From positions 26,916-90,915 of the forward strand of contig QFXI01000004.1 of NCBI GenBank assembly GCA_003402315.1: a stretch of DNA of 64,000 nucleotides. The letters run 5' to 3'. The notes below the pieces were generated by a model, which was not told the origin of the DNA, searched no databases, and was given only the letters and a program-made list of their open reading frames with translations. Of this stretch, positions 27,772 through 37,380 are shown one piece after another. The stretch comes from Candidatus Nitrotoga sp. LAW (GTDB lineage: Bacteria > Pseudomonadota > Gammaproteobacteria > Burkholderiales > Gallionellaceae). Within the stretch, counting starts at the first letter, position 1. Each line of letters starts with the position of its first letter. The position numbers and the translations under genes are program-made.

Positions 27772-28774
27772 ACCAGTCTCCTAATTATAGGTTTAGTTAC
27801 CAATTCCCGAATCGGGTCTAACACGAAAAGCAATATGAGCTATGCGCGCGTCAAGAAAATATAAAAAAAATCTCAACGAATTGCCATTTTGTTTCTGCGG
27901 CAATAACCATTTTTTAGACGCTAGGTATCTTAAATTGAGTTATTTTTAATAAACTCAGCTTATGCCTTAGACTGTGTAACACATCCTTCACATGAAGGAT
28001 AAATCGAGATTATTTGATTTTTAGATCGGAAAGAGGAGAGGCCGTTACAATTGCGCTCAAGAATAGGCAGCGGTGATCATGTACAGTTTGATTTATTGCA
28101 GCTAGAAAAGCTGTGTATTAAATGTGGTAAGTGGCACTTCAAAACTTTTGATGAAGTTCCGTCCAAGGTGGTTATTGATCCGGCAACAAATGGTTAAACT
28201 AAGCATGTATCCTTTACAGGATGCATGTTCAAGATAGCTATCTACAAGCCCGGGGGCGTTTTTTGGCGAATACCTGCATCGAGAGTGCCTTTAATAGTTT
28301 TGTCGTTCCATGCACAGCCCTGTAAATCATCATCAATTAAGTTCAATATTTAACTGCCTAATCAATAGTTCATTAATCGAGTTAATGGGGTGATCAATAT
28401 TGATTCAGAATATAAGTTATATGCTCGTTCTGCCGATTACGCGATTTACCTTTCTCAAGCCAGGAAATATCTCCCCTTTCATAAAATTGGCATGGGCCAT
28501 GTATAGCCAGCAGTAGAAGAAATTGGGGTTATTCTGAGGTAGAATTGGTAGCAGGGTGAATACAAACAGTCATTTTTACGAAGTTTATTTTAGATAAATA
28601 GAATTTTATAAAGTGGTTGCTTTGTTTTTCCCCATCTTATGAAAAATCCAGGTTAGTAGGGTGTGCAATATTCCGTTGATGCATCGAGCGTAATCTCGAA
28701 TGGACATGATTAAAAAACTTCGCCCATAGGGTCATGGTATTCAATATTCATAAGGGTAAGGAAATTTAGTATTC
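27772..28774. other. Gene-poor kilobase upstream of the rmuC operon
   Basis: About 1 kb between the secreted-protein gene and rmuC with no long frame. It holds the 48-codon CxxC frame described separately, an imperfect hairpin around 28203-28230, and a 38-codon frame from GTG 28390 (INIDSEYKLYARSADYAIYL, SQARKYLPFHKIGMGHV) of uncertain reality. It is AT-rich throughout, consistent with a boundary of acquired DNA before the rmuC-hsdMS operon. Confidence 0.45.
28051..28197 (+). CDS. Candidate 48-residue protein with CxxC motif
   Basis: The frame begins at TTG 28051, with AGGAGAGG about nine bases upstream, and reads RSRIGSGDHVQFDLLQLEKL, CIKCGKWHFKTFDEVPSKVV, IDPATNG before TAA. The composition looks protein-like rather than random, and CIKCGKWH resembles one half of a zinc ribbon. 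It could be a small metal-binding protein or a fragment. No homologue is recognised. Confidence 0.35.
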   Translation: MRSRIGSGDHVQFDLLQLEKLCIKCGKWHFKTFDEVPSKVVIDPATNG

Positions 28775-30412
28775 ATGGATCTACCAATTTATAGTTTTGT
28801 TTCACTGTCAATTGGTTTATTAGTCGGCGCAGGGTTTGTTTGGTTGATTATGCGTGCCCGCATTGCTGCGACTGAATTACGGGCAAAAACTGAAAGCCAA
28901 GTTGAAATTGCCACGCTTAATGCGCGTCTGATCGCCACACAAGAAGATACAAAGCGTCGCGCTACTGAGCTTGCTAATCTGCAAAAACAAGCCATGCTCT
29001 GGCGCGATCAACTTGATGTAGCGGGGGATGAGCGTGCGCAATTGGCCGAACGAGCGGATCGTGTTCCTAAACTTGTTGCTAGTCTTGAAGTGGCAAATCA
29101 AGAAATAAGCACACTCAAGCAATCCATCGCGGATATTCGTGAGAAAGTGGGTAGGGTTAACTCGACTATTGAGTCACAAGCTGAGCATATTGTGCAACTT
29201 CAGCAGGAACGCGTTACGCTGGTCGACCGACGTGATTTACTGATTCGGGATATTAATCTTTTGAATATGCAGGTATCCGAACTCACTCTGGGCCTGGAAG
29301 CTGAGCGCAAGCAGTCACAAGAAAAATTACAACTATTGATTGATGCCCGCGAGCAACTTTCAAATCAGTTCAAGTCCCTGGCCGGTGAAATTCTGGAAGA
29401 TAAAAGCAAGCGTTTTACTGAGCAGAATCAAACCAACATAGGCGCACTGCTTGGACCATTGAAGACACAACTTCATGAATTCAAAGCTAAGGTTGAAGAT
29501 ATTCATCTTGAGGATACAAAGCAACAAGCAACCTTAAAGGCCGAGCTGCATCAGTTGAAAGATTTAAATCGGCAGATTACCGAGGAGGCTCATGGCTTGG
29601 CAACGGCACTCAAAGGCCAATCCAAGATGCAGGGAAACTGGGGAGAAATGGTATTGGAAAACATCCTGGATCGTTCAGGATTGAGATCCGGTAAAGAATA
29701 TCGCCGCGAAGTCAGTTTTAACACCGAGACGGGCAAGAGCCGCCCAGACGTAATTATTTATCTTCCGCAAGAGAAACATCTCGTCATCGATGCCAAAGTA
29801 TCCCTCAATGCCTACACCCGGCATGTTAATGCAGAAGGAGAAATTGAGCGGCAATTAGCGCTGAAAGAGCACGTTGCAGCTATATCCAGCCGAATTAAGG
29901 AACTGTCAGATCGCAATTATTTCAAGCTGCCTGGCCTAAATTCCCCCGAGATAGTTTTTATGTTCATTCCCATTGAATCCGCTTTTGTGGAAGCGTTGCG
30001 TGCAGACGAAACGTTATTCCAAAAAGCGATTGAACAGAATGTGCTGGTTGCGACACCGACTACTTTGCTTACCAGCCTCAATATTGTGCGCCAACTCTGG
30101 AGATTTGAAGAACAAAACGCTAATACTGTAGAACTCGCAAAACGTGCAGTCATGGTACACAAAAAGCTCTGTACCTTCATATCCTCTATGGAAGGAGTCG
30201 GCAATCAACTCGATAAGGCCAAAGAGTCATATAAAATAGCAATGGATCAATTTACTCATGGGAAAGGCAATCTTATTCATCAAGTTAATGATTTTAAAAA
30301 ACTTGGTATCGCAGTACAAGGAAAATTCTCTGAGGATCTGCTGTCCAAGGCAGGGCTCGAATTGGAGTTCCTGCCCGAATTACCCGCACAAGAAAATGTA
30401 CCATTGGAATAA
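28775..30412 (+). CDS. rmuC: DNA recombination protein RmuC
   Basis: RmuC-family protein, 545 residues, with an N-terminal membrane anchor (about residues 5-25), a long coiled coil (30-220) and the C-terminal RmuC domain (about 260-500). The domain includes KMQGNWGEMVLENILDRSGL, SRPDVIIYLPQEKHLVIDAK and VSLNAYTRHVNAE, the latter containing the conserved Asp...DxK residues of a PD-(D/E)XK-like nuclease core. RmuC limits inversions at short repeats in Escherichia coli. Here it ends only three bases before hsdM, so it is the first gene of the methylase operon, an uncommon and suggestive partnership. Confidence 0.9.
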   Translation: MDLPIYSFVSLSIGLLVGAGFVWLIMRARIAATELRAKTESQVEIATLNARLIATQEDTKRRATELANLQKQAMLWRDQLDVAGDERAQLAERADRVPKLVASLEVANQEISTLKQSIADIREKVGRVNSTIESQAEHIVQLQQERVTLVDRRDLLIRDINLLNMQVSELTLGLEAERKQSQEKLQLLIDAREQLSNQFKSLAGEILEDKSKRFTEQNQTNIGALLGPLKTQLHEFKAKVEDIHLEDTKQQATLKAELHQLKDLNRQITEEAHGLATALKGQSKMQGNWGEMVLENILDRSGLRSGKEYRREVSFNTETGKSRPDVIIYLPQEKHLVIDAKVSLNAYTRHVNAEGEIERQLALKEHVAAISSRIKELSDRNYFKLPGLNSPEIVFMFIPIESAFVEALRADETLFQKAIEQNVLVATPTTLLTSLNIVRQLWRFEEQNANTVELAKRAVMVHKKLCTFISSMEGVGNQLDKAKESYKIAMDQFTHGKGNLIHQVNDFKKLGIAVQGKFSEDLLSKAGLELEFLPELPAQENVPLE

Positions 30413-30415
30413 GTT

Positions 30416-31939
30416 ATGATTAATGATCAAGTCAAAAGCGACATAGACCGACTCTGGCTGGATTGTGCTATGGGAGGGATTTCCAATTCGCTCATAATAA
30501 TCGAACAGGTATCCTTTCTGATTTTCGCGCGCCTGTTGGATATAGAAGAAACACAACATGAGCAAAATACCTTACGCCCCGGTGAATCCCCCCATCATCT
30601 TTTTCGGGTTGACCAGCAAACGCTACGCTGGCAAAACTGGAGCCGGATGAATGATGGCGAGAGCATGCTTAAGTTTGTGCGCGACGAGGTTTTTCCCCAT
30701 CTGCGCATTTTCGGCGGCAAAAAATTCACATTTGGCGAATACATGAAAAACGTATCGCTCCAAATTTCAAAGGCCAGCCTGTTGATCTCAATGGTGGAGC
30801 AGATCGAAAAGTTACCGCTGGGCAATATCGACATCCAGGGCGATTTATATGAATATTTGTTGAGCAAACTCACCACGGCAGGTATACATGGCCAGTTTCG
30901 CACGCCGCGCCACATCATCAAGCTCATGGTGGAGCTTATAGACCCCAAGCCGTTTGAAACAATTGGTGACCCAGCTTGCGGCACGGCTGGGGTTTTGGTA
31001 GCAGTAATGGAATACCTGCGCAAAACTTATCCTACACCGGAGTCCATCGAAACACTCAAAGGTGGCAGCAAAAGCTACTCTGGTGAGCAGCTTGTACTTA
31101 ATCAGAAACCCGTTCAGCACGGCATGTTTCACGGCTTTGATTTCGATGCCACTATGCTGCGTTTGGCTGCCATGAATTTGATGCTGCATGGGGTGGAAAA
31201 TCCAGACCTTCACTACACTGATACGCTTTCAAAAGTATTCCCGGAAAGATTCCCGGCCATTGCCGACGGCGACAAAGGTGGGCTGGATATCATCCTCTCA
31301 AACCCGCCGTTTAAAGGCACGCTGGCGGAAGATGTACATCCTTCGTTACTCAAAGTTGTCCAAACTAGAAAATCCGAGTTGCTTTTCATCATCCTTATTC
31401 TGCGCATGCTCAAAAATGGTGGCCGTTCCGCTACCATTGTGCCAGACGGAGTTCTGTTTGGTTCAAGTAAAGCCCATTTAGCCGTACGTGAATATTTGCT
31501 TGATCATAACCAACTGGAAGGGGTGATCTCACTTCCATCCGGTATATTCAGATCTTTTGCAGGACTTTCTACCGCTATTTTGGTGTTCACTAAGGGTGGA
31601 TGCACTCAGGATGTATTTTTTTACGACGCGCAAGCCGACGGACTCTCGCAGGAAGAAAAATGTCAAGAAAATGGGGACCATAGCCTGTCCGACGTATTAA
31701 CCCAATATCGTCGCTGGTGTAATGGCGAGAGTGATTTTACTGATCGAACTGCAAAAGCTTTCAAAGTTTCCGCCGCAGATATTCGAGCCCATAATTTCGA
31801 ACTTTCAATACGCCGCTACAGGGAAACCAGGCATCAGGAAGTGAAGTACGAGGAACCCAAGATGATTCTGACGCGCATGCAAACGCTTGAGGCCGAGATT
31901 CAACGCGACATGGCTGAGTTGGAGGCTATGCTTCGATGA
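30416..31939 (+). CDS. hsdM: Type I restriction-modification methyltransferase subunit HsdM
   Basis: N6-adenine DNA methyltransferase, 507 residues. It has an N-terminal HsdM helical domain, then GQFRTPRHIIKLMVELIDPK, the AdoMet motif GDPACGTAGVLVAVMEYL and the catalytic motif DIILSNPPFKGTL (NPPF). The C-terminus RMQTLEAEIQRDMAELEAML is a helix typical for docking to HsdS. The stop overlaps the hsdS start (ATGA), so they form one complex. No hsdR lies in the operon. Confidence 0.93.
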   Translation: MINDQVKSDIDRLWLDCAMGGISNSLIIIEQVSFLIFARLLDIEETQHEQNTLRPGESPHHLFRVDQQTLRWQNWSRMNDGESMLKFVRDEVFPHLRIFGGKKFTFGEYMKNVSLQISKASLLISMVEQIEKLPLGNIDIQGDLYEYLLSKLTTAGIHGQFRTPRHIIKLMVELIDPKPFETIGDPACGTAGVLVAVMEYLRKTYPTPESIETLKGGSKSYSGEQLVLNQKPVQHGMFHGFDFDATMLRLAAMNLMLHGVENPDLHYTDTLSKVFPERFPAIADGDKGGLDIILSNPPFKGTLAEDVHPSLLKVVQTRKSELLFIILILRMLKNGGRSATIVPDGVLFGSSKAHLAVREYLLDHNQLEGVISLPSGIFRSFAGLSTAILVFTKGGCTQDVFFYDAQADGLSQEEKCQENGDHSLSDVLTQYRRWCNGESDFTDRTAKAFKVSAADIRAHNFELSIRRYRETRHQEVKYEEPKMILTRMQTLEAEIQRDMAELEAMLR

Positions 31940-32670
31940 AGTTCGTTAAACTGGGAAATATGGCGCGAATTATTTGCGGAGGATCGCTTGACCGATCAAA
32001 CTCTGCCTATTGGAACGGTTCAATTCCTTGGGTTACTGCGAGGGATATTCACGACGGAAACATTATTGACTCGTTAGAAAGGATTACAGAATTTGGCCTG
32101 AAAAAGTCAGCATCTAATTTATTGCCAATCGGAAGCATACTTGTGCCAGCGAGCATGGCTCTCGAAAATGTTGTCATTAATGATGTACCGGTTGCCATTA
32201 ATAAAGATTTAAAAGCAATTATTGTTGAATCCCTTGATCTTGACAGGAATTACATACAGTATTTTTTGCTCTCGAAGGCGAATAATTTTGAGATTAGCGG
32301 CAACGAATGGATGAAAAATGGGCATGCAACCGAAATTCTGGCTAATATTAATATTCCGCTTCTGCCCATGAAAGAGCAGCGGCGTATCGCCTTAACCCTC
32401 GACAAAGCTGATGCTATCTGTAAAAAACGCCGTGCCACACTTAAATTGGCAAACAATTTTTTGCATTCCATTTTTTTGGATACGTTTGGCGATCCGGTGA
32501 CAAATCCAAAAGAATGGCCAATTCCTCCAATTGCTGTTAAGGAACGTTATTTGCAAATTCATAATAAGATGATTTCCATTAAAGAAAAACTTGCAAATGA
32601 ACTGGTTCAATCAAATTTTCTTTTCAACAGTCTTGTCGCATCTGTCTTTACATCGCCTGAGGCAGCCTGA
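31936..32670 (+). CDS. hsdS: HsdS-type specificity subunit with a single target recognition domain
   Basis: Specificity subunit directing HsdM to a DNA sequence. Residues 1-143 form one target recognition domain (VKLGNMARIICGGSLDRSNS...). Residues 144-195 form the central conserved helix LPMKEQRRIALTLDKADAIC, ending DTFGDPVTNPKEWP. Residues 195-244 (IPPIAVKERYLQIHNKMISI) match the second conserved helix that normally follows a second recognition domain. That second domain, usually about 150 residues, is missing without a frame break. The protein is 244 residues instead of about 400. It probably dimerises and would then recognise a palindromic, bipartite site. Confidence 0.85.
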   Translation: MKFVKLGNMARIICGGSLDRSNSAYWNGSIPWVTARDIHDGNIIDSLERITEFGLKKSASNLLPIGSILVPASMALENVVINDVPVAINKDLKAIIVESLDLDRNYIQYFLLSKANNFEISGNEWMKNGHATEILANINIPLLPMKEQRRIALTLDKADAICKKRRATLKLANNFLHSIFLDTFGDPVTNPKEWPIPPIAVKERYLQIHNKMISIKEKLANELVQSNFLFNSLVASVFTSPEAA

Positions 32671-32687
32671 GCAATGGGGAACAAAAT

Positions 32688-34388
32688 ATGAATGCACCGG
32701 CCGCTATTAATCAGACGGGTCTGACCAAAATTTATATTGAGAATTTTAAAGGGATCAGTTCCGAAATTCAGATTGACCTAAAACCGATTACTCTACTTTT
32801 CGGTGCAAACAGCGTTGGCAAAAGCACCATCATGCAAGCGCTGCAGTATATGCGCGAAGTACTGGAGCGCAACAACGCCAACCCCGATCGTACTCTGCAA
32901 GGTGGAAATTTTGTTGATCTGGGGGGATTTCGCAACCTCGTCCATCTACGTGATACGACGCGCCAGATTGCCATTCAGATCGAACTATCTTTAGGTGGCA
33001 AAGGGCTGCCTGATTTGGTGCCGGAAGCCTTTGATGATTGGCAAACAGATGATTCTAAGGTATGGGCTTTTTACAACCTATTACATGAAACACGGAATCG
33101 CGTTGAGTCGGTAAGCGTGAAACTGGTGATTGCCTGGAGTCATTTACGCGATAAAGCTGTGGTGGTCGGCTATCAAGTGGGCGCCAATGGCGAATGGCTG
33201 GCCGAAATAAATGCTACAGATGATGGTCGGGATGTCAGTATCAGTATTAATGAGATCAACTCCATTTTTATGCGCCAGTTTACGCAGGAAGATCTGGACA
33301 ATCATTTAGAATATTATTTGCGATCGAATGCGAATTCGCTCGCTTCCGGTGACTCCATAGTCCCCAGCATTGAAACTCACTATACGATATGGCCGCATAT
33401 TATCGAGACGGTAACGGATGCGGGCATGGAAAAGACCGGCGAAGGGTTGCGTGAGTGGCTTTCCGGTTTTGACAGCGCGTTGCCGCGATTGGGCGAGCTG
33501 CTGCATATCCCGGCACCCGATGTAATCGGTGCGGAAAATGTGTATATCGCCCGAGAGTTCACCGCTTTTATTTCGTCTCTGATTGTCGGACCGGGTTTGC
33601 TGGTACGCGATGAATTGCGCAAAATGCGCTATGTCGGGCCCATTCGCCATGTGCCCGCACGCGATTTCGATGCCAGCCTGACCAAGGACGAAGCAGGATG
33701 GGCAGACGGTTTGGCTGGCTGGGAAGCTTTGCTGACTGGACAACAAAGCCTGATCGATGATGTCAGTCGCTGGATGGCGGATGAAGACAAGCTCAATACC
33801 GGTTATGCAATCGAACGCCGCTGGGTACGTGAAGTCCGTTCGGAGTGGCTGGATCTGATTGGCTCTGAAGAATTGAACCCGCAGCGTAAGTGGATGTTGA
33901 ATAAAGCAATTGAATCCTTGCTGACCAAGCCCCGCATCGGTTTAATCGATACTAAATCCGGCCTGAAAATGCAGTCACGGGATGTCGGAATCGGCATCTC
34001 GCAAGTACTGCCAGTGGTGGTCGCTGCGCTGGAGCCTTCTGCAAGCCTGGTGACCATCGAACAGCCGGAGCTCCATATTCACCCTTCGGTGCAAGTGGGT
34101 CTGGGTGACTTGCTAATCTATAGTGTACTCCGCCACGATATGAGCTTTTTGATTGAAACGCACAGCGAGCATCTGATTCTGCGTTTACTGCGCCGGATTC
34201 GCGAAACATCGGAAGGTGGTTTACCGTCGGGCTTTCCACCTGTTTCCCCGGAAATGATCGGGGTTTATTATGTGGGTCGCGGAGAAAATGGGGTTCAGAT
34301 TAAATCCTTACCCATAGATGAAGCAGGTGAATTCACGGAAAGCTGGCCTAAAGGATTTTTTGATGAACGGGCCGGAGAGTTGTTCTGA
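32688..34388 (+). CDS. AAA ATPase with DUF3696-like C-terminus
   Basis: A 566-residue ABC/SMC-like AAA ATPase, cytosolic. Residues 1-60 read TKIYIENFKGISSEIQIDLK with Walker A FGANSVGKST (Gly39-Ser45 region). Near residue 430 comes GIGISQVLPVVVAALEPSAS (signature-like) and then the Walker B LVTIEQPELHIHP (Glu458). The end GVQIKSLPIDEAGEFTESWP, FFDERAGELF is the DUF3696 ending. Such ATPases are recurrent sensors or motors in phage-defence loci, paired with an effector. GGGGA precedes its ATG. It is coupled by one-base overlap to the next gene. Confidence 0.85.
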   Translation: MNAPAAINQTGLTKIYIENFKGISSEIQIDLKPITLLFGANSVGKSTIMQALQYMREVLERNNANPDRTLQGGNFVDLGGFRNLVHLRDTTRQIAIQIELSLGGKGLPDLVPEAFDDWQTDDSKVWAFYNLLHETRNRVESVSVKLVIAWSHLRDKAVVVGYQVGANGEWLAEINATDDGRDVSISINEINSIFMRQFTQEDLDNHLEYYLRSNANSLASGDSIVPSIETHYTIWPHIIETVTDAGMEKTGEGLREWLSGFDSALPRLGELLHIPAPDVIGAENVYIAREFTAFISSLIVGPGLLVRDELRKMRYVGPIRHVPARDFDASLTKDEAGWADGLAGWEALLTGQQSLIDDVSRWMADEDKLNTGYAIERRWVREVRSEWLDLIGSEELNPQRKWMLNKAIESLLTKPRIGLIDTKSGLKMQSRDVGIGISQVLPVVVAALEPSASLVTIEQPELHIHPSVQVGLGDLLIYSVLRHDMSFLIETHSEHLILRLLRRIRETSEGGLPSGFPPVSPEMIGVYYVGRGENGVQIKSLPIDEAGEFTESWPKGFFDERAGELF

Positions 34389-35248
34389 TGATCAAGGAAT
34401 TTGCATTAGATCCGGATGCCATCACTTCGTCTTATCGGGAATTTTGCTACTTTACAGAGAAGTTCGGTGTGAGCCAGGGGCGGGTGATTTCTTCATTTCC
34501 AAAAAAGTGGAGGAAGCTAGTTTGTGATTCTGCTTTGCGCGAGCATAAGGGTAAAGTTGAGTTTTCCAAAATTGTAGAGCGCCTGAATAAATTTGGTAGT
34601 GATATCGTTTTTGATACGGGCCGACCGAGTGGCGAAGGTTCTCAGACATGGATTGATCGGGCATTAGTAGAGCATGCACGCAAACCCTTTGCGGCGATTA
34701 TCTCAGCTACTGCTGTAGATCACCCTGATGTGCTGCTAAAAGATGAAATTGATGAAGAAAACCCGCGCTTCAAAGCCGCTCGACAGTGCGCTGTTCCTCG
34801 AACAGCCCAAGCCCTGATAGGCTGTGCTGAATTTTTGATCCGGCACGCTAAAATAATTAAGCTGGTTGATCCGCATTTTGATCCTACCAAGCCTCGCTAT
34901 CAGCGACCGCTAGAGGAAATATATTCTCTATTGCCCGGTAGCAAAGCCGTTGTGGAAATACATCGCAGCGATGAAATCGCAAACGACGAGCTGATTCGAC
35001 GTTTCCAGCAGAGCGTTTTCATGTTGCCTTCAGGGGTGAAGATGCAATTGCATATTTACGAGAAAACACAAATGCATAACCGCTTTATCATTACAGAGAG
35101 TGGCGGACTGATTTATGGGGTTGGCCTTAGTGATAATGAAGACGGTGGTGGTGCGCCGGATGAAGAGGTCACCTTGATGGAAACAGCAGTCAAAAATACT
35201 CGCTGGAATGACTACAGCAAAACTTCGCCTGTAGCTATATGGCCATGA
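34388..35248 (+). CDS. Putative effector with HKD/phospholipase-D-like motif
   Basis: A 286-residue soluble protein that I cannot place in a named family. The C-terminal half looks like one lobe of a PLD-type fold: IIKLVDPHFDPTKPRYQRPL (about residue 155) followed by QMHNRFIITESGGLIYGVGL at His230. The last motif matches HxKx4D in spacing, with Arg for Lys and Glu for Asp, and a GxG in place of GSxN. The N-terminal 100 residues are unassigned. The start overlaps the stop of the ATPase gene (TGATG), which implies a fixed ratio. I infer a nuclease or related effector, without proof of activity. Confidence 0.6.
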   Translation: MIKEFALDPDAITSSYREFCYFTEKFGVSQGRVISSFPKKWRKLVCDSALREHKGKVEFSKIVERLNKFGSDIVFDTGRPSGEGSQTWIDRALVEHARKPFAAIISATAVDHPDVLLKDEIDEENPRFKAARQCAVPRTAQALIGCAEFLIRHAKIIKLVDPHFDPTKPRYQRPLEEIYSLLPGSKAVVEIHRSDEIANDELIRRFQQSVFMLPSGVKMQLHIYEKTQMHNRFIITESGGLIYGVGLSDNEDGGGAPDEEVTLMETAVKNTRWNDYSKTSPVAIWP

Positions 35249-35366
35249 TAAAAATATTTATGCCGGTGAATTCAGTTGGGAAAAATGAACGTACGCGGCC
35301 TATTGATTAACACTATTCACACCTTCTTATGGTTTACTTTGCAATGACTGCATTATTTACTTTGAA

Positions 35367-37322
35367 ATGACAAATCAAAAATTTATTGATCTTCCTCCCT
35401 TGCTGAGCGCCCAAGGCACTGTGCGTCTTCCTGGTTCAAAAAGTATTTCCAACCGCATGCTGTTGCTCTCAGCGCTATCTCATGGGGTAACTGAAATCCG
35501 TGATCTTTTGCATTCAGATGATACAGAGCACATGCTGCAAGGATTACGCACTTTAGGCGTATCAGTGGAAGCACTGGGAGACCATGCTTATCGTGTGCAA
35601 GGGTGTAATGGCGATTTTCCGGTTAAAGATACCAAGCTGTTTCTCGGCAATGCGGGCACAGCTTTTCGCCCGTTGACAGCTGCCCTGGCATTGGCGGGGG
35701 GGCATTATCAATTGTCTGGCGTGCCGCGTATGCACGAGCGCCCAATCGCCGATTTGGTGAATGCGTTACGTGGATTAGGTGCGGATATCCAATATCTGGG
35801 GGCGGAAGGTTTTCCTCCGCTCGAAATACATCCTGCTAAGCTACTTAGCGGAAGCCGCATTGCGGTACGCGGTGACGTTTCCAGCCAGTTTCTCAGTGCT
35901 TTATTGATGGCGCTGCCATTAATGCGTAGTTCAACCACGGTTGAGGTGACGGGTGAATTGATTTCCAAGCCCTATGTCGAAATTACTCTGGCGATAATGG
36001 CGCGTTTTGGAGTTCAGGTTGAGCGAGACGGCTGGAATTCGTTTACGGTTTCTGCCGACAGCCGCTATACCACGCCGGGTTTGATTCATGTCGAGGGCGA
36101 TGCTTCATCCGCTTCATATTTTTTGGCTGCGGGTGCCATCGGTGGCGGCCCAGTGCGAGTTGAAGGTGTAGGTCACGATAGTATTCAGGGCGACGTACGT
36201 TTTGCCGAAGCATTACAGCTTATGGGCGCTCGCATCGCAATGGGGCCGAACTGGATGGAAGCGCATGCACCGGAAAATGGCAGAATGAAAGGCATAGACT
36301 TGGATTGCAATCACATTCCCGATGCAGCGATGACGTTGGCAGCGTGTGCATTGTTTGCCGACGGTGTAACCACGCTGCGAAATATCGCCAGCTGGCGCGT
36401 TAAGGAAACCGATCGCATCACAGCAATGGCCACTGAATTGCGCAAACTTGGTGCAACGGTGGAAGAAGGCGCGGATTTCATTCGCATCATGCCGCCTCAA
36501 TCCTTGATTTTGGCTCCTCAATACTCAATCGATACTTATGATGACCATCGCATGGCAATGTGTTTTTCGCTTGCCGCATTTAGTCAAACGGGCGTGCGTA
36601 TCAACGATCCTCAATGCGTCGCCAAAACTTTTCCGGACTACTTTGAATGTTTTGCCAGCGTGGTTAAACCTGTGCCAGTCATTGCCATTGATGGCCCTTC
36701 TGCTTCCGGCAAGGGTACCGTGACGCACCTTGTTGCAGCACAGCTTGGATTTCATTATCTTGACAGCGGTGCGTTGTATCGCTTATTGGCGTTAGCTGCG
36801 CAACAACATGGAATAGCGTTGGATGCGGAAGATCAATTGGCTGATCTGGCGGCGCGCATGGATATACGCTTCGAGGGAATGAATTCATGGCTAAATGGCG
36901 TGCAGGTGAATGATGAGTTGCGTTCCGAACAATCAGCAATTGCGGCGTCCAGAGTGGCAACATTACCAGCGGTGCGCACCGCATTATTGGGCAAGCAACA
37001 TGCTTTCCGTCGGGCACCAGGATTGGTTGCGGATGGCCGTGATATGGCGTCAGTGGTATTTCCTGATGCGGTTTTAAAAGTATTCCTAACTGCCAGTGCA
37101 GAGGTTCGCGCTGAACGGCGTTATAAACAGTTGATGGAAAAAGGAATCAGTGCTAGTATTCCAGACCTTTTAGAAAAAATTTGCGCGCGCGATAAAAGGG
37201 ATAGTCAGCGTAGTGCGGCTCCATTGCAACAGATGCCCGGAGCCAGTTTGCTCGACACTACCGACTTGAGTATCGGGCAAGCGGTGCAGGAAGTGCTAGC
37301 ACGTTATCATTCCATGCATTGA
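35367..37322 (+). CDS. aroA-cmk: Fusion of EPSP synthase (AroA) and cytidylate kinase (Cmk)
   Basis: One frame of 651 codons joins two enzymes normally encoded by separate genes. Residues 1 to about 432 are 5-enolpyruvylshikimate-3-phosphate synthase: [53 protein letters not shown]. Residues from about 435 are cytidylate kinase: [20 protein letters not shown] (P-loop), [27 protein letters not shown]. The pathways are aromatic amino acid synthesis and pyrimidine nucleotide recycling. Separate aroA, cmk and rpsA often lie in this order, so the fusion arose by loss of the stop. Start ATG 35367; the binding site is weak. Confidence 0.93.
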   Translation: MTNQKFIDLPPLLSAQGTVRLPGSKSISNRMLLLSALSHGVTEIRDLLHSDDTEHMLQGLRTLGVSVEALGDHAYRVQGCNGDFPVKDTKLFLGNAGTAFRPLTAALALAGGHYQLSGVPRMHERPIADLVNALRGLGADIQYLGAEGFPPLEIHPAKLLSGSRIAVRGDVSSQFLSALLMALPLMRSSTTVEVTGELISKPYVEITLAIMARFGVQVERDGWNSFTVSADSRYTTPGLIHVEGDASSASYFLAAGAIGGGPVRVEGVGHDSIQGDVRFAEALQLMGARIAMGPNWMEAHAPENGRMKGIDLDCNHIPDAAMTLAACALFADGVTTLRNIASWRVKETDRITAMATELRKLGATVEEGADFIRIMPPQSLILAPQYSIDTYDDHRMAMCFSLAAFSQTGVRINDPQCVAKTFPDYFECFASVVKPVPVIAIDGPSASGKGTVTHLVAAQLGFHYLDSGALYRLLALAAQQHGIALDAEDQLADLAARMDIRFEGMNSWLNGVQVNDELRSEQSAIAASRVATLPAVRTALLGKQHAFRRAPGLVADGRDMASVVFPDAVLKVFLTASAEVRAERRYKQLMEKGISASIPDLLEKICARDKRDSQRSAAPLQQMPGASLLDTTDLSIGQAVQEVLARYHSMH

Positions 37323-37380
37323 ATCCCGCGCATGAGTCCGATATAAAAGTTGTATTGATGTACGTTTGATAGCCCCGCAA

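Noticed and set aside
28390..28506. 38-codon frame from GTG in the gene-poor stretch
   Set aside because: Weak start and no recognisable similarity; kept only as a remark in the description of the stretch.
30416..35248. Reading the locus as an ordinary type I restriction system
   Set aside because: No HsdR-like helicase/endonuclease is present; the two downstream genes are a different ATPase class and an unrelated protein.
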